The notes below the pieces were generated by a model that saw only the letters and a list, made by a program, of their open reading frames with translations, did not search any database and had not been told where the DNA came from. This document shows positions 18,941-27,708 of a stretch of DNA of 64,000 nucleotides, in pieces. Source of the DNA: Chitinophagaceae bacterium (GTDB lineage Bacteria; Bacteroidota; Bacteroidia; Chitinophagales; Chitinophagaceae); assembly GCA_016713085.1 (NCBI GenBank), contig JADJPV010000001.1, positions 1,316,001-1,380,000 on the forward strand, in the 5' to 3' direction. How positions within the stretch are numbered: position 1 is the first letter of the stretch; each line of letters starts with the position of its first letter. Made by a program: the position numbers and the translations under genes.

Positions 18941-19480
18941 TTAGTTCGAAAGCTTCCCGCCTAATTTTTCAAAGAATTGCTGCAGATCTGTAAAAACATT
19001 ACTGAATACCGGAACAACTTTGCCCACAGCTTCCAGTACTTTTGGTCCCCATGGCTGTATGTATGCATATATTCTTGACTCCTCAATAGTTTGTGCTGTA
19101 AATACATGCATTTGAACTGCAAAAAACAACAATACACTTAAGATTAAAGAATACAGAACTGCATACAGCAAAATACCGGCAAATTTATTTACCCATCCCA
19201 GGAAAGCCAGTTCAACTGCTTTTTCAATCAGCTTTGCTCCCCAGTGAATAATAATCACAACGGCAATAAACACCAGTATAAAAGCAATAAACGGCAACCA
19301 CCTGGCATTAATATTTGTTGATTCACCCAGCCATGCAGCAACAAGTGAACTGAGTTTCAAAGCTGCTGCCAGACCTACTATAAATCCAACAATAGAAAAC
19401 ACAGCAATGATCAGCCCCTTTTTGAAGCCTTTGAAAATGGCCATTGCCATAAACGCCAGGAAAATGATATCGATAATCAT
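18941..19480 (-). CDS. CvpA family membrane protein
   Basis: Inner-membrane protein of 179 residues with four hydrophobic segments: about residues 1-20, 25-50, 63-85 and 100-125. The first (IIDIIFLAFMAMAIFKGFKKG) has the classic CvpA start with a GFKKGLI turn. The family is linked to colicin V production in Escherichia coli and to envelope homeostasis more widely, but its molecular activity is not settled. It overlaps the YqeY gene by one base, so the pair is an operon. Confidence 0.85.
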   Translation of the reverse strand: MIIDIIFLAFMAMAIFKGFKKGLIIAVFSIVGFIVGLAAALKLSSLVAAWLGESTNINARWLPFIAFILVFIAVVIIIHWGAKLIEKAVELAFLGWVNKFAGILLYAVLYSLILSVLLFFAVQMHVFTAQTIEESRIYAYIQPWGPKVLEAVGKVVPVFSNVFTDLQQFFEKLGGKLSN

Positions 19481-19929
19481 TATTTGCTTAATAATTCTTT
19501 AACCACAGCGCTGATTGTTTTTCCATCTGCCTTTCCTGCTAACTGTTTGCTGGCAACTCCCATTACTTTCCCCATATCTGCTGCTGACACTGCGCCAACT
19601 TCAGTAATAATGGAAGCAATGATTGTTTTTAATTCATCTGCACCCAGTTGCTTGGGAAGAAATTTTTCAATGATAGCTATTTCTTCCTCTTCTTTTTTTG
19701 CAAGGTCAGTTCTGTTCTGCTGCTGAAAAATTTCCAGTGAGTCTTTTCGTTGCTTCACTAATTTCTGCAACAGCTTCATTTCATCATCAGCTGTAAGTTC
19801 ACTGGCTGCTCCTGAAGTTTTGGCAATTAATATGGCTGCTTTAATGGCTCTTAATCCACGCAGGCCGGCTTCGTCTTTTGATTTCATGGCATCTTTCATT
19901 TGAGCCATGATCTGTTGTTCAAGATTCAT
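19480..19929 (-). CDS. GatB/YqeY domain-containing protein
   Basis: A 149-residue all-helical protein of the YqeY family: LEQQIMAQMKDAMKSKDE at the start, then LRGLRAIKAAI and the C-terminal GKVMGVASKQLAGKADGK segment shared with the tail domain of the amidotransferase subunit GatB. It may act on aminoacyl-tRNA but is unproven. It sits 5 bases after gldC and overlaps the cvpA-like gene by one base. Confidence 0.92.
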   Translation of the reverse strand: MNLEQQIMAQMKDAMKSKDEAGLRGLRAIKAAILIAKTSGAASELTADDEMKLLQKLVKQRKDSLEIFQQQNRTDLAKKEEEEIAIIEKFLPKQLGADELKTIIASIITEVGAVSAADMGKVMGVASKQLAGKADGKTISAVVKELLSK

Positions 19930-19934
19930 AATCC

Positions 19935-20279
19935 TTATTGATTTTCTTTTAACTGTAAATCTTTAAATTTCTTCAGGAAGCTTTTTGCAAACTCCTTCAT
20001 ATCGGCAGTAAGCTCAGGATGATTGGTTGCACGGTTAAATGTATCAGCCATGGTCATCAGCAGCTGGTAATAAAAATCAGCCATTTCATCCACCATCATT
20101 TCTTTTGTCCACAAATCAATTCGTAATGCAGATTTATCGGCTCCATCCCAGAATGAAACCATCATGGCTTTGGCCTTCTGTTCCATATCAGCATTACTGT
20201 CGCTTGCTTTCCACTTAATCTCTTGCGGAACTTTATCATCGTCAAGGTAAACGTCTATTGAAATATTACTTTTATGCAT
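19935..20279 (-). CDS. gldC: gliding motility protein GldC
   Basis: Cytoplasmic accessory protein of the Bacteroidota gliding and type IX secretion machinery. The 114 residues match GldC closely in layout: SNISIDVYLDDDKVPQEIKW, then the acidic MMVSFWDGADKSALRIDLWT and a helical C-terminus MADFYYQLLMTMADTF. Length is typical. TACATTTG on the minus strand at 20294-20301 matches the -7 consensus and could give it its own promoter. It heads a gldC-yqeY-cvpA group. GldC improves but is not always essential for gliding in Flavobacterium. Confidence 0.92.
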   Translation of the reverse strand: MHKSNISIDVYLDDDKVPQEIKWKASDSNADMEQKAKAMMVSFWDGADKSALRIDLWTKEMMVDEMADFYYQLLMTMADTFNRATNHPELTADMKEFAKSFLKKFKDLQLKENQ

Positions 20280-20303
20280 AAAAATTTATTTGGCAAATGT
20301 AAG

Positions 20304-21434
20304 TTATTCAGCCTGTGCAGCCAGCTCAATACAGTTCCACATTTTTTCAGCTGTTTTATCCCATGAAAAAAGAGCTAAACGCTGCCGCCCATTTTCAACC
20401 AGTTTATTCCTTAGCGTTTCGTCTTTATATAATAGCATCATCTTTTGAGCAATATCTTCAAAACTTTCGGCATTAACATACAAATAGGCATCCTCACCAA
20501 CCTCAGGCATTGCACTGTTTCTTGAAACTATTGCAGGAACATGACATTGGAGTGCTTCAAGCGGAGGTACGCCAAACCCTTCAAAGAAAGATGGATAAAC
20601 CATAGCATAGGCCGAAGCAACAAGCCCGGCCAGTTCTTCTTTTGAAACATACCCGGTAAGCCTTACATCATTCCTGAATTTATAAGTATTCAGGAGCTTT
20701 GTAAACTCTTCTGTTTTCCAGGCCATTCGCCCGGTAATAACCAGCTTCATGTTACTGCTCTGTTTTTTTTTGAAAACAGAAAAAGCTTTCAGCAGATTAA
20801 TTAAATTTTTTCTTGGATGGATTGTTCCGGTAAAAATAAAATACTCACAGCCATCTGTATACTGCTGTTTAATCTTTTCCATTTCGTCATAATTCATGGG
20901 TTGAAAGGCAGGGCTTGTGGCGTTGTATGTTACATGAATTTTATCTGCTTCAATTTTATACTGATTACAGATATCCTGTTTGGAAAATTCAGAAACTGTT
21001 ACAACCACTTTTGCTTTTGCCAGGAACTTTGCAGTATACTTTTTATAATACAGTAAATGCTTCTTCAATAAAAATGCAGGATGATGCAAAAAAGCAAGAT
21101 CATGTACAACCAGGCACTGAGGAACGTTTGTGCGGAGCGAACAAAAACCATCGGGACTTACAAACACTTCAGCCTTAATTTTTTTCAGCATAGCGGGGAC
21201 CTGCCAGTTGTACCAGATATTCCATAAAATGGGAAGCCTCGCCTGCGGTTTTATAACAACCGGTTTTATATTCTGTGCATATACAAATTGAGGTGCAAAG
21301 GGTCTGTCGAAAAAAAAATAAAATTCATGTTCGGGATGAAGCTGTGCAATTCTTGAAAACACTTCTTCAATATAATATCCGTAGCCTTCCATTTTTCCCG
21401 GAAGCAATGCTCTTGTGTTAACAGCTATTACCAT
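20304..21434 (-). CDS. glycosyltransferase family 4 (GT-B) protein
   Basis: Transfers a sugar from an activated donor, probably in polysaccharide synthesis. The start at 21434 (MVIAVNTRALLPGKMEGYG) matches the family better than the longer frame from 21500. The 376 residues have a GT-B layout: N-terminal GYGYYIEEVF acceptor loop, GTIHPRKNLINLLKAF at the domain junction, and the donor-binding motif FFEGFGVPPLEALQCHVP with the E-x7-E pattern. A -7 element TACCTTTG on the minus strand lies 16-23 bases upstream at 21450-21457. It is not in a sugar cluster, so donor and acceptor are unknown. Confidence 0.88.
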   Translation of the reverse strand: MVIAVNTRALLPGKMEGYGYYIEEVFSRIAQLHPEHEFYFFFDRPFAPQFVYAQNIKPVVIKPQARLPILWNIWYNWQVPAMLKKIKAEVFVSPDGFCSLRTNVPQCLVVHDLAFLHHPAFLLKKHLLYYKKYTAKFLAKAKVVVTVSEFSKQDICNQYKIEADKIHVTYNATSPAFQPMNYDEMEKIKQQYTDGCEYFIFTGTIHPRKNLINLLKAFSVFKKKQSSNMKLVITGRMAWKTEEFTKLLNTYKFRNDVRLTGYVSKEELAGLVASAYAMVYPSFFEGFGVPPLEALQCHVPAIVSRNSAMPEVGEDAYLYVNAESFEDIAQKMMLLYKDETLRNKLVENGRQRLALFSWDKTAEKMWNCIELAAQAE

Positions 21435-21457
21435 GTAAAAAATTAGCTGCAAAGGTA

Positions 21458-22023
21458 GGAGTGAAATCTTCTGAACCTCATGAAAACAAATGTTGGGCAA
21501 CAGCGTATGATCCGTATCAATAAAATCAGCAAATCATGCAGATGAAGGCGTTTATTTCCGTAGCATTAATTCAAAGGTTTTACGCTTGACAAAAAATAAA
21601 AAGCAATTTAATTTTACTGAAAATTTAATTTTTTCATTAAACACCACTGTAACAGCCTGTATATGTTCTTTTTACTGTAGGTATAACTACGCATTTGCAC
21701 TTAATATTTGAAATAAAATGTTTGTAAAATAGTTTGCAGGAAACGGTTTTTGGAACAGTAATTGCTAAATATAGTAAGACAATTCAAAAAAGGAAAAACA
21801 GGATAACAGATTGCTTTTAAATAACTTATAGTTTAATATTATTCGTTTTACAACAGGAAGAGTCAGGATACATTGATGGTTTTACAATGTGGATTTTGGG
21901 TAAACGACCCCGCTTTCCAGCGGGGTCAATCTTTTTTAAGCGTTTTCATCTATTGTTTGGTTTAACGTGTTCCATTACTTTTGATTTGTAATTCAGAATC
22001 CCAATATCCTAAAACCGTATACT
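21458..22023. other. AT-rich intergenic stretch with an orphan terminator
   Basis: No gene is seen over about 560 bases. It would hold the divergent promoters of the glycosyltransferase (minus) and of the 22024 gene (plus). A strong plus-strand terminator hairpin lies at 21906-21937 without any plus-strand gene before it, which raises the possibility of a small RNA or an attenuated leader in the region 21600-21937. Confidence 0.5.
21906..21937 (+). terminator. intrinsic terminator without an upstream gene
   Basis: GACCCCGC and GCGGGGTC form a perfect 8-base-pair stem with a TTTCCA loop, followed by AATCTTTTTT. It is 87 bases before the ATG at 22024 and could end a small RNA or act as an attenuator for the downstream genes. 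Confidence 0.75.
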
Positions 22024-22488
22024 ATGAAAAAGCTGTTATTTGCAATTCTATTTTGCAACTTCGCTTTTCTCTCTTTTTCACAAGATGTTAAGTTTGCTTC
22101 CGGTCGTGAGAAACATGATAGTAAACCTCAATTGTTTCAGAACGTTTTATCAAAGTTTTCATTTAAAGTTTCGCAGATTGATGAAGTGATGAATTATCGC
22201 CATCATCAGAATGTTGAAATTGATTTAACCCCGGGCTTATTGTTTGCTGGAAGCGTTTCTTCTATAACGAATGATGCTCCGGGGCTTACAACAATCACAA
22301 TACAGTCTTCAGAAAAAGGTGGACTTGTACTTTCTTTTTCTAAACTGGTGTTGCCCAATCAATCAATTATTTATCGTGGCTTGGTTCAAAGCAAAAACCA
22401 CAGCGATATGCTGATGCTGGAACAGGATGCTGTTACGGGTTTATATAACTGGAACAAAAAACAGGTTTCGCATCTGCTGTCTGACTGA
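22024..22488 (+). CDS. small secreted protein paired with the T9SS protease
   Basis: A 154-residue exported protein with a signal peptide (MKKLLFAILFCNFAFLSFSQ). The mature part is beta-rich: VEIDLTPGLLFAGSVSSI, then GLVLSFSKLVLPNQSIIYRG and a C-terminal DMLMLEQDAVTGLYNWNK. I do not recognise a named family. Its strand pattern recalls the propeptide-like N-terminal region seen in some Bacteroidota secreted metalloproteases, and it stands 58 bases ahead of one, so it may be a separate chaperone or inhibitor of that protease. This is inference from position and resemblance. Confidence 0.7.
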   Translation: MKKLLFAILFCNFAFLSFSQDVKFASGREKHDSKPQLFQNVLSKFSFKVSQIDEVMNYRHHQNVEIDLTPGLLFAGSVSSITNDAPGLTTITIQSSEKGGLVLSFSKLVLPNQSIIYRGLVQSKNHSDMLMLEQDAVTGLYNWNKKQVSHLLSD

Positions 22489-22546
22489 GTTCAAAGAAGA
22501 AGAAATTCACTATCCAATATATCGTATCCTATTAAAACCTACATCC

Positions 22547-24148
22547 ATGACCCGCTTTTTACAACTTTGCTTTGCTGCATTTTTTGCAGCCTCAGCTATT
22601 GAAATCTCTGCACAGGTTCCTAAACTTAACAGCTACCCCTCAGCATCAGCAACCATTTTTTTAGACTTCGACGGACAAACTGTTAACAGCCCCTACTGGA
22701 ATGGCGGCACTTCATTTTACTGCACAGCTCCAACATTTACATCTGAGCAGATTACAACTGTTTTTAACCAGGTGGCTGAAGATTACAGGCCATTCAATTT
22801 AAATATTACAACCGATTCAACTGTTTATTTTGCTGCACCTGCTACAAAAAGACAACGCATTATCATTTCAGGATACAGTGCATGGTACGGCAGTGCAGGA
22901 GGTGTAGCTTACATTGAATCTTTCCGTTGGGGTATGGAAATTCCCGGGTTTGTATTTGCAAACTTATTAGCATATAACACGAAATATGTTGGTGATGCAG
23001 CCGCACACGAAACCGGCCATACACTCGGTTTGAACCACCAGAGCAGGTATGATGCCGCCTGTGCATTTCTAAATGAGTATAATCCAGGTGCCGGTACCGG
23101 TGAAATCAGCTGGGCCCCAATTATGGGTAACAGTTACTCAAAAAACTTATCTCTCTGGCATAATGGTTCAACCAATTATGGATGTACCTCTTTACAAAGT
23201 GACCTGGCCGTTATTGCCAGTGCTGCCAATGGATTTGGATACAGAACAGATGATATCGGCAATACAACAGCCGCTTCAGCGACTCTTCCAATCAATGGAC
23301 AAATTTTATCAACAAGCGGACTTATAAACACAACAACAGATGTTGACATGTTTAAAATTATTGTTCCTGAAAGAGGCCGTTTAACTTTAAATGCTATTCC
23401 TTTTAATACTGCTAACGGGTATGTTGCAGCTGATATTGATCTGGAAGTTGATCTTCTGAAACATAATGGAGCTGTCCTCAATCATTACAACCCCGGTGTT
23501 TCTGTACAGGCTATTGTTGACAGTATTTTAGATCCCGGTACTTATTACTTATCAATTTCAAATGCTGCCAATGCCAATATCAGCAACTATGGTATGCTGG
23601 GAAGTTATTCTGTAAGCGGCACTTTTACTGCCGGAGCAGCTCTTCCTATTTACAGCCTTACATTAAATGGTGCAGTTACTAACAGCAAACATGAACTGAA
23701 CTGGAACATTCTTGCAGATGAACCAATTGAAACAATTACCGTTGAAATTTCATCTGATGGTAAAACCTTTACCAGCCTGCAGGACGTAACCGGGTCTTTA
23801 CGGAAGTTCGTTTATCAGCCTTTTGAAAAAGGAACTGCCTATTACAGGTTGCATGTAGTTACAGCATCACAATTAAAATACTACTCCAATATTATTTCAC
23901 TTCGTGAAGCAAAAGGAGGAGCCAAATTCAACCTGGTAAGCAATATTATCAATGGTAACAGCATAAGCATCAACAGCAATGGTGATTTTGGCTGGAGAAT
24001 CCTTGATATGCACGGCCGCAGCATTGGAAACGGAAAAGTGACCACTGGTTTAAACCGTCTTACTGCTGCAAATCTTACAAATGGCATGTATTTACTGCAG
24101 ATCATGGATGGCACAGAAATCACCACCGAAAAAATCGTAAAACAATAA
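22547..24148 (+). CDS. secreted zinc metalloprotease with T9SS sorting tail
   Basis: Exported protease of 533 residues from the ATG at 22547 (signal peptide ending EISAQ); the longer frame from 22427 overlaps the preceding gene and lacks a signal. The catalytic zinc motif HETGHTLGLNH begins at residue 154 (HExxHxxGxxH), with a Met-turn candidate APIMGNSYS downstream, placing it among the metzincins. A pre-peptidase C-terminal-like beta domain follows (about 250-370), then a C-terminal sorting domain ending GMYLLQIMDGTEITTEKIVK, the type A signal for secretion by the type IX system. A terminator follows at 24192. Confidence 0.88.
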   Translation: MTRFLQLCFAAFFAASAIEISAQVPKLNSYPSASATIFLDFDGQTVNSPYWNGGTSFYCTAPTFTSEQITTVFNQVAEDYRPFNLNITTDSTVYFAAPATKRQRIIISGYSAWYGSAGGVAYIESFRWGMEIPGFVFANLLAYNTKYVGDAAAHETGHTLGLNHQSRYDAACAFLNEYNPGAGTGEISWAPIMGNSYSKNLSLWHNGSTNYGCTSLQSDLAVIASAANGFGYRTDDIGNTTAASATLPINGQILSTSGLINTTTDVDMFKIIVPERGRLTLNAIPFNTANGYVAADIDLEVDLLKHNGAVLNHYNPGVSVQAIVDSILDPGTYYLSISNAANANISNYGMLGSYSVSGTFTAGAALPIYSLTLNGAVTNSKHELNWNILADEPIETITVEISSDGKTFTSLQDVTGSLRKFVYQPFEKGTAYYRLHVVTASQLKYYSNIISLREAKGGAKFNLVSNIINGNSISINSNGDFGWRILDMHGRSIGNGKVTTGLNRLTAANLTNGMYLLQIMDGTEITTEKIVKQ

Positions 24149-24191
24149 AAACTCTTTAACCTTCGAGACACTCTTGGTTTACCTCTGAAAA

Positions 24192-24226
24192 GAAGCTGCT
24201 CTATTTTAAGGGCAGCTTCCTTTTTA
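24192..24226 (+). terminator. intrinsic terminator after the T9SS protease
   Basis: GAAGCTGC and GCAGCTTC form an 8-base-pair stem with a 12-base loop, followed by CTTTTTAT, 44 bases after the protease stop codon. Confidence 0.8.
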
Positions 24227-24259
24227 TATCCCCTTTGCGTACATTTGCTGATTACAACT

Positions 24260-24982
24260 ATGGAATATAATACTACAAGAAATCATCTCATCATTCGTGA
24301 ATACGGCCGCCATATTCAGAAAATGGTAGATCATATCCTTACAATTGAAGACAGGCAGAAGCGCCAGGAGCAGGCGCAGGTGGCAATTGAGTTGATGGGT
24401 TTTTTAAACCCCCATTTAAAAAATGTGGAAGATTTCAGGCACAAACTCTGGGATCACCTGTTTCTCATTTCTGATTTTAAGCTGGATGTTGACAGCCCTT
24501 ACCCCATTCCTACCAGCGAAACATTAAAAGCAAAACCGGAGCGTTTACCTTACCCCAAACGCTATCCACGCTATAATCATTTAGGAAAGAACATTGAAAT
24601 TGTAATTGACAAAGCATTGAAAGAAGAAAACCCTGAAAAGAAGCAGGGCTTTGCCAATGCAATTGCTTATTACATGAAACTTTCTTATAACAACTGGCAC
24701 AAAGAAAATATTCATGACGATGCTATTCAGCAGGAACTGAGTGCTATTACCAAGGGCGAACTTGAATTCAACAACAGGCCTTTTGTACGCCAGTACCGGC
24801 CAAGTGATGATTTCAGAGAAAACCGCGGCGGAAGCGGAGGTGGAAAATTCAAAAAACATTTCCAGCAAAGAGGCGGAAGTGGCGGAGGTGGTGGACGTAA
24901 TATGGGAGGAAGAGATAATCGTGGTGGTGGAGACAACCGTGGCGGAGGCGGTGGCGGACAAAAATTCAAAAAGCGCTACTAA
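24260..24982 (+). CDS. DUF4290 domain-containing protein
   Basis: A 240-residue protein of a family restricted to Bacteroidota; the function is unknown. Residues 1-180 form the DUF4290 core (MEYNTTRNHLIIREYGRHIQ start, DKALKEENPEKKQGFANAIA and YYMKLSYNNWHKEN later). The last 60 residues are Gly/Arg-rich with repeats such as DNRGGG and end in KFKKRY, reminiscent of RNA-binding RGG tails. The ATG at 24260 is preferred to a TTG 15 bases upstream. TACATTTG at 24240-24247 matches the -7 consensus but would give a very short leader. It precedes murA with a terminator between them. Confidence 0.9.
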   Translation: MEYNTTRNHLIIREYGRHIQKMVDHILTIEDRQKRQEQAQVAIELMGFLNPHLKNVEDFRHKLWDHLFLISDFKLDVDSPYPIPTSETLKAKPERLPYPKRYPRYNHLGKNIEIVIDKALKEENPEKKQGFANAIAYYMKLSYNNWHKENIHDDAIQQELSAITKGELEFNNRPFVRQYRPSDDFRENRGGSGGGKFKKHFQQRGGSGGGGGRNMGGRDNRGGGDNRGGGGGGQKFKKRY

Positions 24983-25002
24983 TCTTTTCAGAATAATTTC
25001 AG

Positions 25003-25040
25003 ATCCCCTTTCTTTTTACAGAAGGGGGATTTTTGTTTTT
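25003..25040 (+). terminator. intrinsic terminator between the DUF4290 gene and murA
   Basis: ATCCCCTTTCT and AGAAGGGGGAT pair over 11 positions (one G-U) around TTTTAC, followed by TTTTGTTTTT. Confidence 0.88.
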
Positions 25041-25068
25041 ATATTTTCGCAACAGAAACAATACAAAC

Positions 25069-26379
25069 ATGCATTCATTTGAAGTTAGAGGTGGCAAAAA
25101 ATTAAAGGGGGAAATTATTCCCCAGGGTGCCAAGAACGAAGCACTGCAAATTATCAGTGCTGTACTGCTTACTCCTGAAAAAGTAACTGTTACCAATATC
25201 CCTGATATTGTAGATGTAAACTTGCTCATTGAATTGCTGGGTGAAATGAATGTGAAGATTGAACGGCCGCAAAGAGATACCTGCGTTTTCCAGGCCGATG
25301 ATGTAAACATCGATTACCTGCACAGTGAAACATTTAAAAAGAAAAGCGGAAAACTCCGTGGTTCTGTTATGCTCGCTGGTCCTATGCTTGCACGCTTTCG
25401 CAAAGCGTTCATACCAAAACCAGGTGGCGATAAGATTGGCAGAAGAAGATTAGATACACATATTATCGGCTTTGAAAAATTAGGTGCTGCATTTAACTAT
25501 CATGCAGAAGATGGTTTCTTTCACTTAACAACTGATCAGTTGAAGGGCGTTGATATGCTTCTTGATGAACCATCTGTAACCGGCACTGCTAATCTTGTAA
25601 TGGCTGCAAGTATGGCCAAAGGTGTTACAACCATTTATAATGCTGCATGCGAACCTTATATTCAGCAATTGTGCAGCATGCTCAACAGTATGGGTGCAAA
25701 GATCAGTGGAGTTGGAAGCAATCTTTTAACCATTGAAGGTGTACATTATTTAGGAGGTACATCACATCGCATATTACCCGATATGATTGAGGTTGGCTCC
25801 TTTATTGGTTTAGCAGCTATGACTCAGAGTGATATCCTCATCAAAGGTGCAGGTGTTGAACATTTAGGAATCATTCCTGAAAAATTCCGTCAGTTGGGTA
25901 TTCAAATCAATATTAAAGGAGATGACATTCATATTCCCGAACAGGAGTTATATGAAATACAACGCTATTTTGATGGCGGAGTTCTTACTATTTATGATCA
26001 TCCGTGGCCAGGCTTTACTCCCGATTTATTAAGTATTGTACTGGTAACAGCTATCCAGGCAAAAGGAAGTGTACTCATCCACCAAAAAATGTTTGAAAGC
26101 CGATTATTCTTTGTAGATAAACTGATTGATATGGGTGCACAGATTATTTTATGCGATCCTCATCGTGCAGTAGTAATTGGTTTGGAGCGTGAGCAAAAGC
26201 TGAGAGGCATTACCATGAGCAGTCCTGATATACGTGCCGGACAGGCCTTGCTGATTGCTGCTTTAAGTGCAGAAGGAAAAAGCACCATTCAAAATATTGA
26301 ACAGATCGACAGAGGTTATCAATACATTGATGAACGCTTACGAAATTTAGGTGCCGACATTAAACGTATTGAAGGATGA
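25069..26379 (+). CDS. murA: UDP-N-acetylglucosamine 1-carboxyvinyltransferase
   Basis: First committed step of peptidoglycan synthesis: transfers enolpyruvate from PEP to UDP-GlcNAc in the cytoplasm. The ATG at 25069 gives 436 residues starting MHSFEVRGGKKLKGEI with QGAKNEAL soon after, as in MurA. In the active-site loop the usual catalytic Cys (Cys115 in Escherichia coli) is replaced by Asp121 (PKPGGDKIGRRRLD). That substitution preserves activity and gives intrinsic fosfomycin resistance in mycobacteria and chlamydia, and is common in Bacteroidota. The stop overlaps the start of the GNAT gene (ATGA), so the two are coupled. Confidence 0.96.
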   Translation: MHSFEVRGGKKLKGEIIPQGAKNEALQIISAVLLTPEKVTVTNIPDIVDVNLLIELLGEMNVKIERPQRDTCVFQADDVNIDYLHSETFKKKSGKLRGSVMLAGPMLARFRKAFIPKPGGDKIGRRRLDTHIIGFEKLGAAFNYHAEDGFFHLTTDQLKGVDMLLDEPSVTGTANLVMAASMAKGVTTIYNAACEPYIQQLCSMLNSMGAKISGVGSNLLTIEGVHYLGGTSHRILPDMIEVGSFIGLAAMTQSDILIKGAGVEHLGIIPEKFRQLGIQINIKGDDIHIPEQELYEIQRYFDGGVLTIYDHPWPGFTPDLLSIVLVTAIQAKGSVLIHQKMFESRLFFVDKLIDMGAQIILCDPHRAVVIGLEREQKLRGITMSSPDIRAGQALLIAALSAEGKSTIQNIEQIDRGYQYIDERLRNLGADIKRIEG

Positions 26380-26978
26380 TGAACAATATTACACAGGAAG
26401 AAATTATTCTCGAAGATGAACGGGCTTTGCTTCGGCCCTTACTTTCAACCGATATTGAACACCTGCTTCCTTTTGCTTTGAATGAAGCAGATCTCTGGAA
26501 GTATTCTTTGGTAAGTCCTGCGGGTGAAGAAGGCATGAAAAATTATATCAGCACTAGTTTACAAAACAAGGCTGCAGGAATAGAATATCCGTTTATTGTA
26601 TTTGATAAGCAAGCCAACAGCTATGCAGGCAGCACAAGATTTTATGATATTCAGGAAAACAATCTTACTACACAGTTAGGTTATACCTGGTATGGAAAAG
26701 CATTTCAACGCAGCGGATTGAACCGCCATTGCAAATTACTCCTGTTTTCATTTGCCTTTGAACAATGGGAACTTGAACGTGTTGAACTCAGAGCCGATGC
26801 AAACAATGAACGGTCAGTAAATGCCATGAAAGCAATTGGTTGTACTGTTGAAGGAATTCTGCGCAGCAACATGAGTATTGTTGCCGGAGGAAGAAGAGAC
26901 AGTATTGTTTTAAGTATTCTGAAAAACGAATGGTTTGGCGGAGCAAAAGAACATCTGCTGAAAAAAATCTACTCCTGA
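26376..26978 (+). CDS. GNAT family N-acetyltransferase (RimJ/RimL-like)
   Basis: Acetyl-CoA dependent acetyltransferase of 200 residues. The region ERALLRPLLSTDIEHLLPFA at the N-terminus, the beta4-like GSTRFYDI, and RVELRADANNERSVNAMKAI (the acetyl-CoA-binding and substrate segment typical of RimJ/RimL relatives) support this. The ATG overlaps the murA stop codon by 4 bases, so it is translated from the same message. The acceptor is unknown; proteins and small amines are both possible. Confidence 0.88.
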   Translation: MMNNITQEEIILEDERALLRPLLSTDIEHLLPFALNEADLWKYSLVSPAGEEGMKNYISTSLQNKAAGIEYPFIVFDKQANSYAGSTRFYDIQENNLTTQLGYTWYGKAFQRSGLNRHCKLLLFSFAFEQWELERVELRADANNERSVNAMKAIGCTVEGILRSNMSIVAGGRRDSIVLSILKNEWFGGAKEHLLKKIYS

Positions 26979-27012
26979 ATCCTTACCAACACTCTGCAAA
27001 TTTTAAAAATTT

Positions 27013-27056
27013 ATGCGCATGCCTTTGTCACATATATGTGACAAAGACATGCGCAT
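27013..27056. terminator. bidirectional terminator, 44-base near-perfect palindrome
   Basis: ATGCGCATG/CATGCGCAT arms enclose a fully palindromic TTTGTCACATATATGTGACA-type core; only a CC/GA step breaks the symmetry. T-rich stretches follow on both strands, so it can end both the murA-GNAT transcript and the convergent 27102 gene. Confidence 0.85.
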
Positions 27057-27101
27057 TTTTACAGCTTTTAATTTCAACTCAGTTTTTTTAACTGATTTAA
27101 A

Positions 27102-27509
27102 TCATTCTTTTATTACACACTGGTCTAACATGATCTCTTCCATTAAATCATTATAGGTAGTTAAACGGCCTTGTACTTTCAATACCTGCCCTACACTTAC
27201 CTTACTCACTTTGCTGATATCAGTAGAGTCAATATTGCAGATAATATTACCAAAAGAAATATGGCTTCCCTCTACTGCGGAAACAGGTCCTTCAAGAAGT
27301 AATGTTTTATCAACATACTTGCTGAAAGCCGCAGTATCATTCTTAATTTCATCAGTTAGCTTCTGTGAAGTAAGAGAATACGCTGCCTTTTCTGTGCCAA
27401 TATTACGGTGTGGTTTAAAGAATACATACCATACTGCCCAGCTTCCTGTTACCAGTCCAACTAACACAATTACTATTAAGATTCGGCTGACTTTTTTACT
27501 GATTTTCAT
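27102..27509 (-). CDS. membrane-anchored OB-fold (tRNA_anti-like) protein
   Basis: A 135-residue protein with an N-terminal membrane anchor (about residues 9-30, ILIVIVLVGLVTGSWAVWYV) and a small beta-barrel domain. The C-terminal part (VDKTLLLEGPVSAVEG, then GNIICNIDSTD and VGQVLKVQGRLTTYND) has the layout of the tRNA_anti-like OB fold family of Bacteroidota. The function is not known. It is a single gene, convergent with the murA-GNAT pair and divergent from the cytochrome-like operon at 27709. Confidence 0.78.
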   Translation of the reverse strand: MKISKKVSRILIVIVLVGLVTGSWAVWYVFFKPHRNIGTEKAAYSLTSQKLTDEIKNDTAAFSKYVDKTLLLEGPVSAVEGSHISFGNIICNIDSTDISKVSKVSVGQVLKVQGRLTTYNDLMEEIMLDQCVIKE

Positions 27510-27614
27510 TTTATAAAGTGTTATTGATGTTTACAATTATTCAGGTTCAAAATTGAAATGATATTTCAATCTCCGGTATGACCTAAATCATTAAACAAAC
27601 CCCTTTTTGTCATG

Positions 27615-27643
27615 TTTCGGTCAGGTGCCCCCAATTAGTTTTG
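27615..27643 (+). promoter_or_regulatory. promoter of the 27709-31123 operon
   Basis: TAGTTTTG at 27636-27643 matches the -7 consensus TAnnTTTG, with TTTC 17 bases upstream as a weak -33 element. It lies 65 bases before the ATG at 27709. Confidence 0.6.
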
Positions 27644-27708
27644 TGACAATTATCACTCTTCTGTGAAAAACTTCTGAAACAACAGCCGATTAATTTAAAC
27701 TATTAATT

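Noticed and set aside
24727..24969. Pro-rich minus-strand frame opposite the DUF4290 tail
   Set aside because: It is the complement of the Gly/Arg codons of the real gene.
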